A stretch of 64,000 nt of DNA from Branchiostoma lanceolatum (taxonomy: Eukaryota; Chordata; Leptocardii; Amphioxiformes; Branchiostomatidae). Below are positions 46,928 through 57,972 of this stretch, in pieces. How positions within the stretch are numbered: position 1 is the stretch's first letter; each line of letters starts with the position of its first letter. The stretch spans positions 21,417,489-21,481,488 of the forward strand of contig NC_089723.1 of NCBI RefSeq assembly GCF_035083965.1, given 5' to 3'. The translations under genes and the position numbers were made by a program. The notes beneath the pieces were generated by a model. It did no database searches and had not been told where the DNA came from. It worked only from the letters and a program-made list of their open reading frames with translations.

Positions 46928-49900
46928 TCAGTCCTCATAGTCCTCTTCTTCATCCTCATAGTCCTCTTCATCATCGTAGTCATCTTCGTCAGTGTAACTG
47001 TCCTCATCACTTTCCAGTAATTCATCCCAGAAATCCCCCCCATACCCGTAGTCTGAGAAATGGCCATACATTCCATCACCGTCTTCAAAACCCTCCTCTT
47101 CACTATCATCACTGTCTTCAATGTAACCAAGCCACTTCGGAACCATTCTTGCCACCAGGCAATCTTTCCTATGTGCGGATTGGAACCACCGGATCATGGG
47201 GTCGAGTTTCATGCCCGTATTTTGTGGCTTCAGCCAAGTGTCCGTCTCTGGCTGGTACTGGAAGAGATCTATTTCAGAATACCTTTTAACTGTTTGTCCG
47301 TATGCGTTGGTGACGTCACGCTTACCCTTTTTGTGTAGGGTGAGGAGGTGTAAAGACCCACCATGGGGCATCAGGATCAGATCATCTCCAGGGAAACCTG
47401 TGTCGGTGCCATTCCCGGAATGTTTCCATACATTGTCTTTAGGGTCGTACACCTGAACATAATAGGGCGAGGGGCTTTTCCTGTCGACACAGTAGATGCG
47501 CCCCTGGTATGGTGTGGCCTGTGGATATCGAGGAGGTTTGAGCATGTCTGCCGTCTTGTTCCACTTGTTCTCTGTGGTACTGAAGCTGTAGCAGCCCTTA
47601 CTAGTTATGATATAGACGCTGTCATCAAGGGCCACAGCACAAAGTACAGACGACCACTCAGGGTCGGGATGGAAAGTGGGTTGTACGGGCATCGGATAGG
47701 GGATGGATGGTATGGACGTCCACTCATCATGGCTGGGGTCGTACCTCTCTGCTGTTCGATTTGTGTCGTCACCACCGATGGCATAGATGTACCCCTTCAG
47801 ATGAACCAGTCCACAACTGGGAAAAGGATGTAAGGAAACACATGTAACTTTGATATCAACTAAAAAAGTGAAATCAAACATACTTATTATACATCCTAAC
47901 ACCATATATACATGCCTTTACATGTAATCTTTGCCCTTCTAGGGCAGACATCACTGTTATTAAGATGTGCACTGGCGGGCTCAAAATGGTAATATGTCTG
48001 AGTCCCTTCTTAAAATCCGGGAAACACGTCTTTTCCTTGAAAATCCTGGCCCAATCTAGAGACCTTTTGGATTAGACAGCACAGGTAGGATCTTAGCTCT
48101 CCCAGTTTGGTGAAAATTTGATCAGTTCAGTAGTTTAATTGGTGAGATGTGAGGCATATGTGAGATATGTGAGTTGTTGGGTCCTTCAGGCCCTGAGCAA
48201 ATGTACAGGAGAAAACTGGGTCAAAGGTAGGGTTTGTTAACTACTTTAAGCTTTTCTGGGAGTCATAGCTGGCATGGTTAGCACTCTTTTTTCTTTCCGT
48301 TTTATAGAATGGACCCCTCTGACTTTCAAGTTGAGCAGAATCGTTAAGATTGAAATTTGGGTTAGTTCTTTAATGAAGCCCTGTTTTAGTGTATTTCAAC
48401 ATGCTATGGGAAGCAGTAACTGTAATAATGTCTGCCCTGTACAGCCCGCTTCCAAATTGAGACCCCCTTCTGGCTCCTTATAGCTGTATCAGATTTGGTG
48501 AAATCATGTAAAATTTACTTGTAGATGATATTGTTGCAATATCATCTTCATGTAAATTTTGTCATACGATGACCAAATTTGGTGCATAGTTTAACCTACT
48601 ACTGGGCAAAAAAGTATGATATTTTGTGATATTTGCACAGCAATAAGTATGGGTACAGTGTATACGAAGCTGTCAGAATAGCCGGGATAGCTTGAATTAC
48701 TGCAAATTGGTATAGATTCATTGAATATAATAAATTAAGTGATGATGTAGTGTTATCCTATACATATCAATCAACACCTGTCAATCAAAATGTGCAATGC
48801 TGTGGGACATCCCTCCCCATCCAGCACACAGCAACATTTTTGTCATATTGTCTTAAAATGAAAGTATTTGCAATTTGGAAATATATAATTTTTATATGCT
48901 GGACAAAATGACAGAAGAAGTAACTGATCAAACAAAGAGATGATTTTCCTTCTGCTATATAGAGGGAAATATGTGCTCAGTATAAAGGTTAGAAAATTGA
49001 GGGCATTGACAACCTGTGAAAACTTCAGTATTGGTTCAAAGTCCTGACAAAGCAATGGGTTGTATAAGATTGTGCCTACCTTACTCGAGGTGAAGTCAAG
49101 TCGCATCTGGATTCCCAGACATTCTTCCGATGATTGAATTGAAAAAAGGCTGTCTGTTTGTCCTTCACTCCATTGATTACCCTCAAAATATGCCCTGCCA
49201 AATACAGGTCATTAGTAGGAGTCACTGCCATTGAGAAGGGACCAAGTTTGTCAGGCATATTCATTGCATACAATTTGCCTTTCACTGGGTCGTAGCAAAC
49301 TTCATTTCTCTCATAACTAGTGTTGAAAAAGTTGAAAAAGTTGTCTCCTACGATAATGGTCATTTCACTTTGCATCTGTCCCAGACGCTGAGTTTTGCTG
49401 TCACTGTAAACCAACTTGAATTCTTTTGACATGCACTTACTCTGCAGTTCCACACACTGTTTGAAACTGATTAAGGAATGGCGGAAGGACCTGCAGAGAG
49501 CAGGAAGGTGCTGTAAGCGCTTTTCTTGGTTGAATTCAATCCATCTTAAAGCAGCTTGCACAACGACGTCTTCAGAGTCGACCATTAGATCATCCCTGTT
49601 GAGCAAGGACTGGAGCAGGGGAAGAGACAGCTGGAGAAAGGAGGGTTGTAGCGCCACCTGGTTGAACCTGTAGAAATTACATGGGCGATGAGCTAACTTA
49701 CATGCATTTTATAATCTATATGATACAGGACCACAGGAGGAATAGCAGATATGTCAAGCTATATATCAACATTTGAAAGTGCTATCATGAAAATTCCTAT
49801 TTATGGCTACTTCATGTATTCTTCGAATTCTTGTTTCACACAAGATAAAATCACAAAGCATAATTACTGCATGGAACTGTACATGGAAAGTCCTGGGGTA

Positions 49901-52722
49901 GGACAAAAACCAATTAAGTCTAAACAAGGTCTTCCCATGTCTAGTTTGATATCATAATCACCAAAATAATAGCTCAGGTTTCATGCCAAAAAAATATATA
50001 ATGCCATGTTATAAAGCCTGGATCAGATTTATTCCGGATCATACCTTAATTCTCAAAACAACATAGAAAGAGCTGCTTCTCTTAACCCTCAAACACCCGA
50101 ACCTATTTTTGCGACTAAAATAACTGAGGGGGGTCAAAAATGACCCCAAAATGTTTTGTTCAGTAATATCTCCCTTTTCACATTTTTCGATAATTGTTAT
50201 CCATACATTGCTTCATCAATGTAAGAGGAATGTTTTGGCATCTTTAGATATGAATAATCCCGTTCATTATCATAATTTACGCAAAAAGATCAGAAGGACC
50301 ACTTCTTGAACTATTCCTATTTAGACCGGGAGGGGATTTTTGAGGCCCACGCCAAATTTCATGTTGCATCACTAATGAACGGCTTACGCGAGAGCCACCA
50401 AACTTGGTGGCTTTTCATGAAATGTCCTTAACAAAAAATTAAAATTGATAAAGTAAGTTCATCGTTTTTCGTGTTGCCATGGCAACGGGTTTTTGACAGG
50501 CATATTTTACAAAATCTGCTAATTTCAGTTCAAACAATGACGTTTTGAGGGTTTGTTGGTACGCCAAATGTATTTTCTTACATTTTTATCACATTATGTA
50601 ATCCAATGTAACTTTTATGATTCAACATTGATATTTTATGCTGATTTGATGACGTCATCCGTCAAAATCCAAGATGGCGGATAGAATCCCATAAAATTGC
50701 GTCATAATGACGTCACATTACGTCATTATGACCTGAAATTTGTTATGGTACTACTAATTCACATGTGCATCATCCTCTGAAAATTTGGTGGTCATACAAT
50801 ACGTACATGTAGTTCAGGAGTTACAGAGGGCAGGTCTCAAAAACAGCACATTATTTTTGCTGGGGTCAAAAATGACCCCAGCGGACTCTACACAGACTTT
50901 CCTATATAACGTCAACAGTATTGTGCCCATCTCCCTAAAAAATTATGAGAGGTTAGAAAAGATGTCTACTGACAAATTCACGGAAGGAATTTTTTTTCAG
51001 ATCAAACATGTTCAAATAGCACGTCAAAATCCGCGCCTGGGGTCAAAAATGACCCCACTCGGGTGTTACCTGGAGGAAAGGAATTTCACACTTGTCTCTT
51101 GCAGGCCGAGGTCTCCCAGCATGTCAGCATACATCAACACATATGCACAGTTGGACACGTCCAGATGGTCCTTCAAGTATTCTGCTGCCTTACAGCATAC
51201 AAATTCAACCTGGAATGCCACAAAAAACAAGATCTACTTGTGTGAGGGTTGAGGGAATTCAAAAATAAGGAAGTGGCAAACACATCTTTAGACAAGCAAC
51301 AGAGATACATGTGTATGATCATGGGAAATTTTTGAACCCTTTTTAGGCTAGGGGGACAATTCCACAGCCCTTTTCATAAGGAACAGTATACCATTGCAAA
51401 TCATGATAATAAACACATTTTTGAATGACAAAATATTATATCTAAACAATGTGATCAAACTTTTTTATATAATGGATGTGAATCCATATTAATAGCTTCA
51501 CCTGTAGTAGTCTGGCTGCAGACATCACAGCCTGGACCTGGTCTGGCTCCGTCTGAAGGCAGCCGGTGTAGGCGTAGTCCAGAATGGTTGCCATGGCTAC
51601 CTCACTGACATCCTGGATGCTGATCCTTTCCTGTTTGACCTCCGCGTAGCTGCTGGTGAACATGCCACGGAAGTAGGGACTGCAGGAGGCCAGGACGACG
51701 CGATGGCAGGGAAAACTGAAAAAATATACATTGTAGTACTTTTATAGGATTATTATATCTGGTAGTTAGGTCATGTCTGATATCATTTTGCATCATGATT
51801 TTAATGGGGCATGATTACATTCAATGTTAACATGTCCACTGAGGCAAAGTTATATAGTTCTTTCTTTTTGAGGCTACCAACTTCAACTTACTGAAGATTC
51901 TGTAAGCTGTACACCGAATACTGTATAAGGTTTGATCTTTTCATTCCGGAAAGGACTCTTTCTCTTTTCAATAAGTTTGAAGTGCTGTTTAATTAACATG
52001 CTTGAGGTGTGACTTTTTTTAAACATGGGACCTCCATTGAACGTTTTATCTGAGGGTGGTGCCTAACGGAAGCTAGGTACTTATTTCTGCCTGTGTTATG
52101 GGAGCAAAGTTGCATAAGGTGCCTTTCCAAAGGGCACAAGATCAGTAACATGCCAGGATTTGAAACCTGGACCTCTGTGCCAAACATTGCTGCTATGTCA
52201 CATGACCCAATATAGCTCGTACTTGTCTATAGTGGTACATGTATAACATTCACAAATATTTAGTACAATACTATCTTGCATATTCTAGGGAAACAAACTC
52301 CGACAGGAAAGTGGCACCAAAATGTGTACTCAACAGTCTCAACTGGAACCCCACAGTTCCTATAGCTACTACCTGGCTTTAGCCTGGATGCCAGACTGTT
52401 TTAATGGCCTGCACAGGCCAGCTCCATGCCTCCAGGACATGTCCTACATGCACCCAAAGACATTTTACCACATTCTCAGATGAGTTAAACCCACTAGGGG
52501 GCATACTGTATGACCCTACAGCCAAGGAGCTGCCCTGGAAACAGTCTGGCATCCTCCACTACTCCTAGTATTATTCCACTGCCAACTCCGCCCCCCTCCT
52601 CTATCGTTCTGTACAGTTTACCTTTTCCCTTCCACCTCCAGAACCATGTCAGTCAGCTTCTCCCTCTCCCGCAATGTGTTCAGTCCACTCAGAACCTCCT
52701 TAGGGTATTCTTCCCTGCACAT
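46928..52722 (-). CDS. KLHL unit H: BTB-BACK-Kelch protein, 5' end rearranged
   Basis: Exons 52622-52722, 51502-51715, 51070-51209, 49080-49667, 46928-47816; 1932 nt, open (643 aa if the MCREEYPKEVL start is used). Exon 1 is 101 nt: its 5' end no longer matches sisters beyond EEYPKEVL, and the ATG lies in sequence matching intron 3 of unit I, so the original start and promoter appear deleted. BTB core is intact apart from RGMF; exon 3 reads VEFVCCKAAEYLKDHLDV and its donor CAG/GTAACA abuts a TTAA-type element. Exon 4 BACK (SLLNRDDLMVDSEDV) and blade DLYLAGHILR, which lacks GG. Exon 5 has an insert (QPTFHPDPEW) between blades and an extremely acidic 60-residue tail rich in Glu, Asp and Tyr. 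It is probably read from the promoter of unit I. Confidence 0.8.
47817..49079. other. Intron 4 of unit H, nothing coding
   Basis: At 1.26 kb this is the longest intron 4 in the array. A small hairpin (GATGATATTG / CAATATCATC) lies at about 48517-48546. No mobile-element ends with target duplications were recognised. Confidence 0.5.
50086..51067. mobile_element. piggyBac-like non-autonomous element in intron 3 of H
   Basis: Left end TTAA/CCCTCAAACACCCGAAC at 50082; right end CTCGGGTGTTA at about 51058-51068. The palindrome GGGGTCAAAAATGACCCC occurs three times (about 50127, 50863, 51040), near both ends. Unit I's intron 3 has the matching empty region (CTGCTTCTCATGTTAATATG near 53070). The right TTAA is eroded (GTTACC), and about 45 nt of host intron that follow in unit I are missing, so the element touches the exon 3 donor. 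No transposase frame. Class inferred from TTAA and CCC terminus. Confidence 0.75.
52030..52205 (-). mobile_element. Degraded tRNA-derived SINE in intron 1 of unit H
   Basis: GGTGCCTTTCCAAAGGGCAC is the complement of the GTGCCCTTGGGAAAGGCAC body motif of the SINE at 3797-4305. Beside it, GCCAGGATTTGAAACCTGG contains the complement of a B box. No target duplication was identified. Confidence 0.6.
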
Positions 52723-52791
52723 AGGACCACAGGAAGAATAGCTAGCAGAAATGTCACGCTAAATATCAACATTTGAAAAGACCATTGGTAT

Positions 52792-52907
52792 CCTGGGTGC
52801 CCTCTGATTTATTCTGGGGTTCCTACACTCGCTACCCTGAAAGTAGGCTACCCTGAAAGTAGGATAGCAAGTGTAGGAGCCCCAGTAGTAATCAGATGGC
52901 ACCTAGG
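52792..52907. mobile_element. 116-bp foldback element in intron 3 of unit I
   Basis: Imperfect inverted arms CCTGGGTGCCCTCTGATT.. and ..AATCAGATGGCACCTAGG meet at a direct duplication of CTACCCTGAAAGTAGG. The homologous intron of unit H (near 49790) lacks it. Confidence 0.75.
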
Positions 52908-53121
52908 TTAACCAGTCAGGTCTATACAAGGTCTTCCCCTGTCTAGATGGATATTATTAAAATAATAGATTCATGCCAATATAGAATTGTTGGGAAACCA
53001 TGTTGAAAGGCCTGGATCAATCTAATTTATTCTGGATCATACCTTAATTCTCAAAACAACATAGAAAGAGCTGCTTCTCATGTTAATATGTATGAGTACT
53101 GTAAGCTGCTGTTGAACGTAC

Positions 53122-55306
53122 CTGGATGCAATGAAATACCCACTTGTCTCTTGAAGGCCGAGGTCTCCAAGCATGTCAGCTGCACAGTTGGACACGTCCA
53201 GATGGGCCTTCATGTATTCTGCTGCCTTACAGCATACAAATTCAATCTGGAATGCCACAAAAAAACAAGGGCAACTTATGTAGCAACAGAAGAATGATTA
53301 TAGGAATTTTTGCTAGCCTTTTCAGGGGGACCAATCCACAGCCCTGGTGTTTGTTCCACGAATGAACAATCATAACAAACAGTACACCATTGTTTAGCAA
53401 GCTTTCAAATATTATATACAAACAATATGACCAAACTTAAAGGTTCCTAACTTTTCAAAATGATGGATGCGGAGCCATGTATACCTAGCTTTACATTTTT
53501 GTACCTGTAGCAGTCTGGCTGCAGACATCACAGCCTGGACCTGGTCTGGTTCTGTCTGAAGGCAGCCAGTGTAGGCGTAGTCCAGAATGGTTGCCATGGC
53601 TACCCCACTCACATCCTGGATGCTGATCCTTTCCTGTTTGGCCTCCACGTACCCGCTGGTGAACATGCCACAGAAGTAGGGACTGCATGATGCCAGCACG
53701 GTGCGATGGCAGGGAAAACTGGAAAAACAGAGTTTTGCTCCATATATATAGTTACTTAAGTCAAGTGGATTAGTCAATATAAGATTTGGAAACTAGTTTT
53801 GGGCAAAGTCTGGAAAACCATTAGCTCCTTAACACTTTAAAATCTCAACATCAAATCCTTGAAATTTATTCACTCTTGCAATAGTTTTATTTCATTGTCG
53901 GAGGGAAAAGGAGTTTTCTCTGTGTTTTATATGTGCAGTTGCCAATTTAAGGAGAGATATTCCTGGTGTGATAATATTGCAGTGGAGAGGTAATTAAACT
54001 ACAAAAGTTTCAAGATTTATACAAATTATAGTACATGTGGGGTATCAAGTGGTCTGCCGTCAGGGCAGCAAGGTATATCTTGATCACTTCAATGCTAAAT
54101 TTGATATCAGTACATTTCATGTATAAAGTCTCACTGCCTTGATTGAGGGATACAATGAGCACATTGATAATTGAAATAAGGTAACTTTTTCAACTACTAT
54201 TGTTGATAATAGTGAGGTAATACATGTATCTTAAACGGTTTTCCTTCATAATTCTAATGGGGCTTGTTCACATTCGATTTTAAAGGCACCCAGAGCAATT
54301 TATGAGGCTTGACAATTGGAAATATTCTAGTTGCTGTAATCTTTATGAAATTGACATTTAATGCCACTGTTTACCACATTTGCGTGCGAATTTCTTATCA
54401 AAACTGTTCAAAAGCCGCACAAAAATAAGCTAATGGTGGTCTTTGAGTTTCACGCGCCTAGTGTAAATAGACCTATACCATAGCCCCGCCCACCTCCGTC
54501 AAAACGTAGAAATGCAAAATTAAGACATAAAAATGCAAATATTTGACCGACATGCAGTCACTCTCTCATTGGTCGAACCGCTAATTGTGATTGACATTCA
54601 GGATCAGTCTACTAGTACTAGGGCATGGATTTTCTATCAGTTCTCACCGCACAACAACAACGTATCTTTGCTGCTTTAATGTCGATATGTAATGGTATAG
54701 TGTTGTCGAAAATTGCTATGTGTAGGAGTAACTAGAAATGGGAGTTTTTTTAATCAAGTTTCAAGCCTCATAAAATGCTCTGGATGCCTTTAACACTGTG
54801 TACACAATTGAATTGTTTATAATGTATAATGATATAACATTTGCATATGGAAAACAATAATGTACGAAAAGGCTGAAGAGCGGGTCAAAGTGGAATAATA
54901 AGTTTCTACCTGGCTGTAGCCTGGTTGCCAAGGCCTTCACAGGCCGGTCAGCTCCTCGCCCAACATTCCCCTAAATAATTTATTTCACCACCTTCCCCAC
55001 GAGCTAGACCCTCTAAAGGGCATGTTGGTCCTAGAACCGAGGACCTGGCATGTTAAGGCCCTGGAAATTGGTCTGGCATTCCAGGCTAACCTGGCTGAAA
55101 ATTTCATTCTACTCAAGTACCCTACTATAACGAATAAACATCAAAATTATTTCGCTCCTGACTATGCCCCCCTCCCCCTTCGTTTCAGCTTACTAGTACC
55201 TTCTCCCTTCCACCTCCAGGACCACGTCTGTCAGCTCTGCCCGCTTCCTCAGTTCGTCCAATTCGCGGAGAACTTCCTTAGGGTATTCCTCATTTGTTAC
55301 GTTCAT
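53122..55306 (-). pseudogene. KLHL unit I: BTB exons 1-3 only, possibly 5' part of H
   Basis: Exons 55200-55306, 53505-53718, 53122-53246, all with GT-AG sites. Start MNVTNEEYPKEVLRELD, LTDVVLEVEGR, then the BTB core (CGMFTSGYVEAKQERIS). Exon 3 is 125 nt, 15 shorter than elsewhere: IEFVCCKAAEYMKAHLDVSN is followed by CAADMLGDL, an in-frame loss of the five residues DVLMY. No BACK or Kelch exon follows; intron 3 runs into exon 1 of unit H at about 52711-52720. Exon 3 ends in the family phase (AG/), so it could splice in frame to exon 4 of H. Labelled pseudogene because no complete gene is present by itself; it may be the live promoter and first exons of an I/H fusion. Intron 1 carries a 506-bp TTAA element. 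Confidence 0.7.
54284..54789. mobile_element. 506-bp TTAA-flanked inverted-repeat element
   Basis: About 29-bp terminal inverted repeats, AGGCACCCAGAGCAATTTAT.. and ..ATAAAATGCTCTGGATGCCT with a few mismatches, flanked by TTAA at 54280-54283 and 54790-54793. No coding frame. The TTAA target suggests piggyBac-type mobilisation, but the terminus lacks the usual CCC. Confidence 0.8.
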
Positions 55307-57972
55307 GTTTAGCAACTGCTTGCCGAGCTAATACTAAGGAAAGAAACGCACTTGTACGTACGCGTGTCACTGTGTAGCTCGAAGTTTCCCTCCAATTTTG
55401 ACCTTTGGCCTATCCTAATACCTGATTATCCACGTAGTTGGACTCGTACGTATTGTGGTATTACCATAGAGCATTCATTTGTTCACGACAGTAACGGTAA
55501 ATACCTCGTAATTTATGCCCTTCAATACAAAAGTAACATAAAGCATCCTAACTAAATATGAGACGACAAAGAGAATAACATTTTTTTTTTATGTTCCTTG
55601 TTATTATTATTGAAGGACTTAAAGTCTAGATAGATGAGGTTGGATTTCTTCGAGTTATTTTAGATGAGGTTGGATTTCTTCGAATTTGTGCTTTTGCCTT
55701 TTTTTCCCCATGCTGTGACCATTTGAAGTGAAAATGTAGCTTTTGCATATATATAATGGTGGGTCAATAATCCTGGCTAATTTAGGTTACAAAAAGGCTG
55801 TTATCAAAAAGTATTTGCAAAAATAAACTAAAGCCATATACATATGCATGCAAATCAACTGTAAACAGAAAAGGGGGGTTAAATACCTAATATTGAGTTG
55901 TATACATCTCACTGATAACTTAAATGAGGTTTCGATCATTTTATTGATACAAAATGCATGACATATACAAGTATAAGTAATGTTAACAACAAAATAATCT
56001 TTTTAGAGTTAAAGTTAGAATACTTACTGTGATTCTTGATATGTTATTGGTAACTTGATATTATCTATATTAACGGGGGGCGCCCTACCATCGCACGCGC
56101 CCTAACATCGCACGTATTTTTTACTGATCTTATTTTGCATAAGTACGCCGTGTTTGTGTCCAATGACTATGCTGATAAGGAAGGTAAATAACCCAAGTTC
56201 ATGCACATAATTGTCATTTACATTCAAAACATATGTGTACATATTCATTTCTTGTTTTGTCGAAAAGTAGTATTTTGACAATAATGATGGTAGCGCTAAG
56301 TAGAGGGTCACTGCGTAGCTGGACGGCCCGGCACCTCAATATACGACCTGTGCCAAGCAGATACATAAGTCACACAGCTATCATACGCATAAGAAAAATA
56401 ACTTCATAAAACACTAAAAATTTGGGTCTTTAAGTGTTTGTTGAGAAGAAAACCGACCAAAGAAAAACAACGTAAACATAGCTGTCGTCTGACGACGTTG
56501 TTTTCCCGCCATTTTTTTTTGCCGCGATGGTGGCGGAACGATTCAACGCACAGTTTTGTTACGCTCTAACATGTGATTGGTACCGTCTATGAAAAGGAAA
56601 CTGAATACAGAGATGGCGAATATATTTCCCAATAAGTAGACGGGAGTATTGTTGATGTAAGCGGTGTCGTTTTTTCGTAATGATTTCGTAAGTCGGGCCG
56701 CATTCAATACGTACGTCGGGCCGCGTAGTAGCCTATTTCCCGTGGAAACATGAGCTGGGATGCGCTAGATATAGCCCTTCTCACATGACGTGAGAAGTGG
56801 ACACAGTCAAAATTTTCCGGTCAAAAGAAAGCTAGAATATATCAGACTTCAATCCTTATTTACATTTCCCTAACTTCATCACCAACTTCCGAAGAGAGCA
56901 AAATTACCAAAGCGTAATAAGTTAGGCACACTATCTGGCGTAGCACTAAATCAGAAGGTACATTCGTGAAAATGTCTCACAGCGTCTTCCGCATGTAACG
57001 CGGAGCATGAAGGGCCCATGAACAGTATGAATACATTTCTTGTCCAAGTATGGTCTTTAGATGAATGTGTTAAAAATTCATTCATTAAAACATGACCATT
57101 CTCTGGCAACCAGCAATGGAGCGCCGTGAGTTCCAGCGCGTAAAAAAACGTCCGATGTTTGGTCACCCCCCGTTAACGGTCACTAGTCAACCACTAAAAT
57201 TTCATCATGCAAATATTTGAAATACTAACTTGATTCCTAAAGTCCACAACCTGGTTTTTATGATCATATCAACACCAAGGACAACAAATTCTAAAATCAA
57301 CTTTCTGGTCTAGGGGAGACTAGAGCTGCTTCTACAAACATTTTCTCAGTTTGGCACTTGTTGAGTCACAGGCCTGATATCAAGGGGTAAGAGAAAAAAA
57401 ATTTGCAAACATGTATGTTGTTCCAGGATGATTTTCTCCTATCCAGTTTCATGAAAAGAGCATCGATGCCTTTGTCCAAATGGAAACATGTCCCTTGAGA
57501 CAAAATTATCATGATCATTTACTTTCAGGCTTCCCTGTCTTTTTTGTGTTCTGACTGCGAGCTCCAGTGATCAATGAAGTATGTTGAGCACAGAACCACC
57601 TGCCAGAAATATTACATTGTAGCAATACTAGTGGCCTAAACTAATGAAATATCGTCCTTATCTACTCCTAAAGTCCTCTCCCTGCAGCTGATCTATGCTA
57701 ATGAGGTCTAAGTAACACAAAGTGTAGGTCATAGATAGGCCCAGAGTAAGATTACTAATCATAGACAATCCTGCTTGCCGTAACATAAATGGACTGTCAT
57801 TTCCAAATTATTCTACGCCTAAATTCATCAACTTCAGAAATGTGATACAAGCACTGATCTATTTCGGAGCACAAAGAAATGACTGTCTTATCTCTTGTGA
57901 CTTTACAAGATGTAGAAACATTGTTCACAGACTGGAACCTCAGATGAAGCCATCATCACTTCCACTATCTGC
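55307..57972. other. Intergenic DNA between units I and J
   Basis: No KLHL exon seen. 55307-55560 is the upstream flank of unit I (TTTTGACCTTTGGCCTATCC). A direct repeat of TAGATGAGGTTGGATTTCTTCGA (quoted only by its start) lies at 55635 and 55662. The element candidate at 56074-57172 occupies the middle. The last 500 bp are the 3' flank of unit J. Confidence 0.55.
56074..57172. mobile_element. Candidate TTAA element with CGGGGGG ends
   Basis: TTAA/CGGGGGGCGCCC at 56070 and GGTCACCCCCCG/TTAA ending at 57176 give short inverted termini and a TTAA duplication, 1099 bp apart. Inside the left end the word CATCGCACG repeats. Short minus-strand frames (56311-56102 and 57166-56951) show no recognised domain. 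Inverted repeats are only 7-8 bp, so this assignment is tentative. Confidence 0.5.

Noticed and set aside
52622..52722. Unit H exon 1 taken as an ordinary first exon
   Set aside because: It reads open from an ATG, but the ATG and everything upstream match intron 3 of unit I, so a native promoter and start are unlikely.
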